Source: Citrobacter sp. JGM124 | Lineage (GTDB): Bacteria > Pseudomonadota > Gammaproteobacteria > Enterobacterales > Enterobacteriaceae | DNA: 64,000 nt | Assembly (NCBI RefSeq): GCF_018257795.1 | Contig: NZ_JAERJD010000005.1 | Span: forward strand, 62,001 to 126,000 | Direction of reading: 5' to 3' | In this document: piece after piece, positions 59,737 through 64,000 of the stretch | Layout of the letters: every line of letters starts with the position of its first letter | Numbering within the stretch: the stretch's first letter is position 1 | Translations under genes and position numbers: made by a program | The notes under the pieces: generated by a model | Seen by the model: only the letters and a program-made list of their open reading frames with translations | What the model was told of the DNA's origin: nothing | Database searches by the model: none

Positions 59737-61314
59737 ATGTTAACAACAAATTCTTCTTTAAACTCGGCTATTGAACCCCGACCTCTCTTTCCAGCTGAAC
59801 ATTATAATTCACAGTCATCACTGATCTCATCTTCATCACTGCTGACAGCAATAGATAAAGCAGAAAACACTCACGTTTCAGGTTTTAAATTAATAACCAG
59901 AAGGATTAAGTCCACTGTAAGTTCAGTATTCAATAGGATGATCAAGAAAATAACGCGTAACAATGTGACAATGTATTCTGAAGCACCGCAACTCATTGGC
60001 ACGACTATTCATCCTCATATTGCCTCGAAGTACCAGGATAAAATAGATTTTAGTGGTGTTGGTGTGGTTAACGCATTGAAATCAACAAATATAAAAAGAG
60101 AAGACTATAATGTATTAGTCAATAACATAATAAGGCCATTAAATGAAACGCCCCAGATCACAAAAGAAAGCATAAAAACACCGGGGGAGATCATCATAAG
60201 TATCGCCGGGATAATAAAAGAAGCACCTGATGATATAATGAACAAAAAAGAACTTGAAGAAATAATAAAAAAAACATGGCTGGATGGTTCGTTATCCCGG
60301 CAGTCTTTGTATAATATGGCTGAGTTAATAAAGATTAAAATTAATAATTATCCAGAAATAATTAATAAAATAGACGAAGTGCTACAATTGCTTGAAAATA
60401 ATTTTTTTATTACCAAGCGGAATGATAATTACTATGGGCGATTGTTTGAAACTGAACTGTCAAAATTTATTATCGACCATCCTAATATGAATATGCTAAA
60501 AGTACGTGATACTATTTCGTCTTTTATTCTTGATGACTTTCAATGTTTATCTAGTGATGATCAGTTGTCACTGTGTGCCTGTCTTGCCAATCGAATGTTT
60601 TCTGATCCACCTGCATGGCGCGATAAATTAATCTGTGCCAATCATTTTGTTAGAGAGCCTGATCCTGAATGTTTTGTTAAAATGATAAAGTATTCAGGCA
60701 AGTATTCGATTCCTCTCATACTCTCGGTGGCCGTGAAATATATTATTTCATCGCAGGGGACCGTTGCGTTAAAAAACGAGGCTACAAAATATTACATTCA
60801 TAAAATATTGCCTCAGAGACAAATTTTTAGTTCGTTAAGTGACAGTAGAAATATAAAAAATTCAGCATATGGATTACTGCTCCCATATCAAAAGAACTAT
60901 CTTTTAAGTAACCCTCCCTCTTTAGGGGCTGGTATTCGTCCTATTGATAAATACATGCGGCCGACAGTCGGAGTGGAATTAAATGAACATGATGCCATTG
61001 CTTTAAGTAATGAAAGAACGATTGGTATAGGGGTATCCGGTTCTTCTAATATCCTGAATTTTCTTTTTAAAAAACTACAATTAGAATATGAAGGTTTTCC
61101 TGAAGATGATGCCAAACTGGCAACCGCATCCTGGCTCAGTTACAGCGGTGGACACTCTTTCAATGAGGCGTATTCGGTGTTCAGTTTTATGAGTCAGGGA
61201 AGTTTTAAGCCCTTATCTTTCAACGAATTAAAAACATCAAGTCTACTGAGCGAAATTGCGATTACGCATTCATATAACAAAGTAGTGGAAACGGCTATTG
61301 CGCTAAGTAATTAA
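59737..61314 (+). CDS. AT-rich orphan gene, 525-aa protein of unknown function (effector-like composition)
   Basis: I do not recognise this protein. It has a Ser/Asn-rich, probably disordered N-terminus (~1-45), a basic segment RRIKSTVSSVFNRMIKKITR (~55-74), a long helical Ile/Lys/Asn-rich middle (~110-250), and a C-terminal region with GIGVSGSSNILNFLF (~435-449) and WLSYSGGHSFNEAYSVFSF. No Sec signal or membrane helix is evident. Base composition is far more AT-rich than the flanking creA and arcA, with many ATA and AGA codons. It occupies the position of creBCD in E. coli. Disordered N-terminus, no signal, AT-richness and isolation resemble secreted type III effectors, but that is inference. 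GGAAC lies 9 bp before the ATG. Confidence 0.7.
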   Translation: MLTTNSSLNSAIEPRPLFPAEHYNSQSSLISSSSLLTAIDKAENTHVSGFKLITRRIKSTVSSVFNRMIKKITRNNVTMYSEAPQLIGTTIHPHIASKYQDKIDFSGVGVVNALKSTNIKREDYNVLVNNIIRPLNETPQITKESIKTPGEIIISIAGIIKEAPDDIMNKKELEEIIKKTWLDGSLSRQSLYNMAELIKIKINNYPEIINKIDEVLQLLENNFFITKRNDNYYGRLFETELSKFIIDHPNMNMLKVRDTISSFILDDFQCLSSDDQLSLCACLANRMFSDPPAWRDKLICANHFVREPDPECFVKMIKYSGKYSIPLILSVAVKYIISSQGTVALKNEATKYYIHKILPQRQIFSSLSDSRNIKNSAYGLLLPYQKNYLLSNPPSLGAGIRPIDKYMRPTVGVELNEHDAIALSNERTIGIGVSGSSNILNFLFKKLQLEYEGFPEDDAKLATASWLSYSGGHSFNEAYSVFSFMSQGSFKPLSFNELKTSSLLSEIAITHSYNKVVETAIALSN

Positions 61315-61385
61315 TATAATTGTAAAAAGGCAGGGAACACTCAGACAGCGTAATCAACTCCTTCTATTAAGTTGCCATAAAATAA

Positions 61386-61425
61386 AATAGAGAATAAAGC
61401 CCTGAAATTTGCCTCATTCTCTATT
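61386..61425 (-). terminator. Terminator after arcA
   Basis: On the minus strand AATAGAGAAT...ATTCTCTATT forms a 10-bp stem with a 20-base loop followed by TTATTTTATGG. It starts 41 bp beyond the arcA stop. Confidence 0.7.
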
Positions 61426-61465
61426 CTGATACTGTTACCAGAAAAAACGGGAACGTTCTGATATA

Positions 61466-62182
61466 TTATTCCTGCAGATCACCACAGAAGCGGTAACCTT
61501 CACCGTGAATTGTCGCAATAATCTCTGGTGTATCAGGTGTTGACTCAAAGTGTTTACGAATTCTACGGATGGTGACGTCAACCGTGCGATCGTGTGGTTT
61601 TAGCTCCCGCCCTGTCATTTTTTTCAGTAATTCAGCACGAGACTGAATTTTGCCGGGGTTCTCGCAAAAATGCAGCATGGCGCGGAATTCACTGCGGGGC
61701 AGTTTATAATGCTCGCCCTGTGGACTCACGAGAGAACGGCTATTAATATCCAGTTCCCAGCCATTGAATTTATAGCTTTCAACACTACGGCGTTCTTCAC
61801 TGATTACTGCCAGATTCATTGTCCGTGACAACAAGTTACGAGCACGAATCGTTAGCTCACGTGGGTTAAATGGCTTCGTGATGTAGTCATCAGCACCAAT
61901 TTCCAGCCCGAGAATTTTATCCACTTCGTTGTCGCGCCCGGTGAGGAACATGAGTGCGACATTTGCTTGCTCACGGAGTTCGCGAGCCAGTAAGAGGCCG
62001 TTCTTTCCGGGAAGGTTGATATCCATAATGACCAGATTAATGTCATTTTCAGCTAAAATCTGATGCATCTCAGCACCATCAGTTGCTTCAAAAACATCAT
62101 ATCCTTCCGCTTCAAAAATATTTTTTAAGGTGTTGCGTGTTACTACTTCGTCTTCGACGATAAGGATGTGCGGCGTCTGCAT
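61466..62182 (-). CDS. arcA: Aerobic respiration response regulator ArcA
   Basis: ArcA, phosphorylated by ArcB when quinones are reduced, represses aerobic metabolism genes. The 238 residues equal E. coli ArcA. The receiver domain has the acidic pair E10-D11, the phospho-acceptor Asp54 in VIMDINLPG and Lys in [11 protein letters not shown]. The OmpR-type winged helix follows with [33 protein letters not shown] (given by its ends: residues ~190-222) and ends [10 protein letters not shown]. Divergent from yjtD. Confidence 0.98.
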   Translation of the reverse strand: MQTPHILIVEDEVVTRNTLKNIFEAEGYDVFEATDGAEMHQILAENDINLVIMDINLPGKNGLLLARELREQANVALMFLTGRDNEVDKILGLEIGADDYITKPFNPRELTIRARNLLSRTMNLAVISEERRSVESYKFNGWELDINSRSLVSPQGEHYKLPRSEFRAMLHFCENPGKIQSRAELLKKMTGRELKPHDRTVDVTIRRIRKHFESTPDTPEIIATIHGEGYRFCGDLQE

Positions 62183-62667
62183 ATTTGCTACCTAAAATGT
62201 CTAACAAAATCGAAACAGGAAGTACTCAAGTCCTGGTCTGGCAACATTGTGATAAATTAACACGCCAGAGCTAGCATGACTTAAGTCGATAATTTCTTTG
62301 TGATGCATTACTTTTCAACGTCAACAAGATAACTCGTCAGGCAGTGATTCCATTCTGTTTATCATGGATGCTCAATAGCGCATGGGCTAATGCTAACCAT
62401 TTTAACAGCAACATAACAAGCTGTCCGACGCTTAGTCCCTAATAATGCTATGTATCGTTGACATATATCAAATTCAATTGTAGCACGTTAACGCTTTACT
62501 GAAGGGATCACCATGTTACCTTGATGATTATTACAAATAATTAACAATTTAAAGCGTAGAAAAAAATAGGCTATCAGGCAAACAGATTATTCAGACGTTT
62601 TGGCTATTTTTAGTTATGCTCCTGGTGATAAGCACTATTTAATCTGTTGATAGATGGAAAACATTAA
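62183..62667. promoter_or_regulatory. 485-bp arcA-yjtD divergent promoter region with FNR-like box
   Basis: No gene was found here; the small yjjY frame that E. coli has in this interval is not seen. TTGACATATATCAA (62458-62471) matches the FNR consensus TTGAT-N4-ATCAA at 9 of 10 positions, and arcA is FNR-activated in E. coli. It lies about 276 bp before arcA and 200 bp before yjtD. Confidence 0.55.
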
Positions 62668-63354
62668 ATGCAGTTGTCTATTATTCTGGTTTCTCCTGCC
62701 AGAGCTGAAAATATCGGTGCGGCAGCCCGGGCCATGAAAACCATGGGATTTACCGATCTACGGATTGTTGCCAGTGATGCCCATTTACAGCCTGCCGCAC
62801 GCTGGGTTGCGCATGGCGCGGGTGACATTCTCGATAACACCAGCCATTTTGATACACTGGCTGAAGCGCTGAAAGATGTTAATTTTACTGTGGCGACCAC
62901 AGCCAGGAGCCGCGCTCGATTCCATTATTATGCCACGCCAGTGCAGTTGCTCCCCTTACTGGAAGAGAAAGCACAGTGGGCTGGCCGCAGCGCGTTGGTG
63001 TTTGGTCGTGAAGATTCAGGTTTAACCAACGAAGAGTTAGCCCTGGCCGATATCCTGACGGGTATTCCCATGAAAGGGGACTACCCGTCATTAAATCTTG
63101 GACAGGCTGTGATGGTTTATTGCTATCAGTTATCAGCCTTAATGATTTCAGCATCTTCAGAGCAAGAGCCGGCAGATGGCGCACAGTTATATGCGCTACG
63201 CGATCGTGTATCCCGACTCCTGGCCAGGCTCAGTGTGAGCGATGACCAAAAAATGGTGGACTGGCTTCAGCAACGGCTCGGGCTGCTTGAGCAACGAGAT
63301 ACGGCAATGTTGCACCGTTTACTCCATGATATTGAAAAAAACATAACAGAATAA
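62668..63354 (+). CDS. yjtD: SPOUT-family tRNA/rRNA methyltransferase YjtD (LasT)
   Basis: A 228-residue predicted RNA 2'-O-methyltransferase of the TrmH/SpoU superfamily, the same length as E. coli YjtD. Motif 1 is SPARAENIGAAARAMKTMGF (~8-27), motif 2 is ALVFGREDSGLTNEEL (~110-125), and motif 3 is SLNLGQAVMVYCYQLS (~145-160), forming the SAM-binding knot. The target RNA is not established. It sits between arcA and thrL as in E. coli. Confidence 0.93.
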   Translation: MQLSIILVSPARAENIGAAARAMKTMGFTDLRIVASDAHLQPAARWVAHGAGDILDNTSHFDTLAEALKDVNFTVATTARSRARFHYYATPVQLLPLLEEKAQWAGRSALVFGREDSGLTNEELALADILTGIPMKGDYPSLNLGQAVMVYCYQLSALMISASSEQEPADGAQLYALRDRVSRLLARLSVSDDQKMVDWLQQRLGLLEQRDTAMLHRLLHDIEKNITE

Positions 63355-63559
63355 AACACTGTAAAATCGTATATTTTCAATATAAAAAACAGGGGTGGCG
63401 ATTTTTTATGTTGGTGTTTACCCTGATATTTTATTAATTGTTAGTGAAGTTGCCCAGTGGTGGTCTTCAGTAAAAAACTAAAAAAAATTGACTTAATGAC
63501 AGGATTACTTTAACCAGTAGGGTATTCAGTATAAAAAATTTTAAGAGCGTCCGGCAATC

Positions 63560-63628
63560 ATGAGTCGTCAATTTCTGACAACAACGATTATTACCATCAT
63601 CATTACCACAGGTAACGGTGCGGGCTGA
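63560..63628 (+). CDS. thrL: thr operon leader peptide
   Basis: A 22-codon peptide, MSRQFLTTTIITIIITTGNG plus AG, with six Thr and five Ile codons. Ribosome stalling at these when charged tRNA-Thr or tRNA-Ile is scarce favours the antiterminator and switches on thrABC. It ends 16 bp before the attenuator hairpin. The TTGNGAG ending is the same as in E. coli ThrL, while the N-terminus differs. Too short for a default gene finder, but its composition and position make it convincing. Confidence 0.93.
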   Translation: MSRQFLTTTIITIIITTGNGAG

Positions 63629-63644
63629 CGCGTACAAGAGTTCA

Positions 63645-63684
63645 TAAAAAAAGCCCGCACCCAAGAAAGTGCGGGCTTTTTTTT
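63645..63684 (+). terminator. thr operon attenuator terminator
   Basis: AAGCCCGCAC and GTGCGGGCTT form a 10-bp GC-rich stem with loop CCAAGAAA followed by T8. It lies between thrL and thrA. Confidence 0.93.
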
Positions 63685-63710
63685 CGATTAAAATCAAGGG
63701 GTAATATAGC

Positions 63711-64000
63711 ATGCGAGTGTTGAAATTCGGCGGTACTTCAGTAGCGAATGCGGAGCGTTTCCTCCGTGTTGCTGACATCCTGGAAAGTAATGCCAAACAG
63801 GGACAGGTAGCCACAGTGCTGTCTGCCCCGGCAAAAATTACCAACCATCTGGTGGCCATGATTGAAAAGACCATCAGTGGCCAGGATGCCCTGTCGAATA
63901 TCACAGAAGCAGAGCAAATCTTTGCCGACTTGATAAAAGGGCTGGCTGAAATGCAGCCGGGTTTTCCAGAGGCGGAATTAAGCGAGCTGGTAGACCAGGA
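63711..64000 (+). CDS. thrA: Bifunctional aspartokinase I/homoserine dehydrogenase I ThrA, 5' end
   Basis: The first 96 codons and two further bases of the gene are present before the window ends. ThrA phosphorylates aspartate and reduces aspartate semialdehyde in threonine synthesis and is feedback-inhibited by threonine. The start [20 protein letters not shown] holds the aspartokinase signature KFGGTS and is nearly the E. coli sequence. GGGGT lies 9 bp before the ATG. Expression is controlled by the attenuator immediately upstream. The kinase remainder, ACT domains and dehydrogenase lie outside the window. Confidence 0.97.
   Translation, partial: MRVLKFGGTSVANAERFLRVADILESNAKQGQVATVLSAPAKITNHLVAMIEKTISGQDALSNITEAEQIFADLIKGLAEMQPGFPEAELSELVDQ

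Noticed and set aside
63467-63904. 145-codon minus-strand frame across thrL and thrA
   Set aside because: Antisense to the thr leader, attenuator and aspartokinase start.

Overview
The window is a chromosomal segment of a member of the order Enterobacterales (Gammaproteobacteria), a relative of Escherichia with a mid-range GC content. Most genes align along their whole length with E. coli K-12 proteins as I remember them, usually in the same local order. Examples are rpsU-dnaG-rpoD, ygiF-glnE-hldE, rsmC/holD-rimI-yjjG-prfC-osmY, deoCABD-lplA-ytjB-serB-radA-nadR-ettA-slt-trpR-yjjX-gpmB-rob-creA and arcA-yjtD-thrL-thrA. I cannot name the genus from the sequence alone.

Layout. 1-1077: the end of a ferric citrate uptake operon (fecD 3' end, fecE). 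1.2-3.3 kb: a short accessory stretch with a putative lipoprotein, a convergent orphan gene and a non-coding remainder. 3.3-9.7 kb: a tetR-led RND efflux operon on the minus strand (TetR repressor, periplasmic adaptor, inner-membrane pump, outer-membrane channel). It has a perfect 36-bp palindrome in front of it and a 10-G homopolymer that breaks the adaptor reading frame. 10.2-17.6 kb: tRNA-Ile2(CAU), mug, the macromolecular synthesis operon rpsU-dnaG-rpoD, tsaD, plsY and folB. 17.9-18.8 kb: an AT-rich DUF1460-type amidase-like gene where E. coli has uppP. 19-27.9 kb: cca, ygiM, ygiF, glnE, hldE, cdh. Here the block matching E. coli minute ~67 ends and a block matching minute ~99-100 begins.

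28-32 kb: an OhrR-like regulator without ohr, the yjjP-yjjB exporter pair behind a palindromic operator, a membrane diguanylate cyclase, a Fur-box-controlled yjjZ-type gene and tRNA-Leu(CAG). 32-39.8 kb: rsmC, holD-rimI-yjjG-prfC, osmY, ytjA, yjjU-yjjV. 39.8-45.9 kb: a nucleoside uptake and catabolism unit (CNT transporter followed by deoC-deoA-deoB-deoD) with CRP-like and DeoR-like sites in front of both transcription units. 45.9-59.4 kb: lplA, ytjB, serB-radA-nadR, a small orphan ORF, ettA, slt, trpR with a trp operator, yjjX/gpmB, rob and creA. 59.7-61.3 kb: a strongly AT-rich orphan 525-codon gene occupying the position of creBCD. 61.4-64 kb: arcA, yjtD and the thr attenuator with the start of thrA.

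Most of the window is conserved housekeeping DNA. Novelty is concentrated in a few insertions: the 1.2-3.3 kb segment, the RND operon with its G10 tract, the DUF1460 gene, the diguanylate cyclase and the AT-rich 525-aa protein. I see no insertion sequence, CRISPR array, prophage or rRNA gene. All homology statements rest on remembered family sequences and motifs; no search was run.
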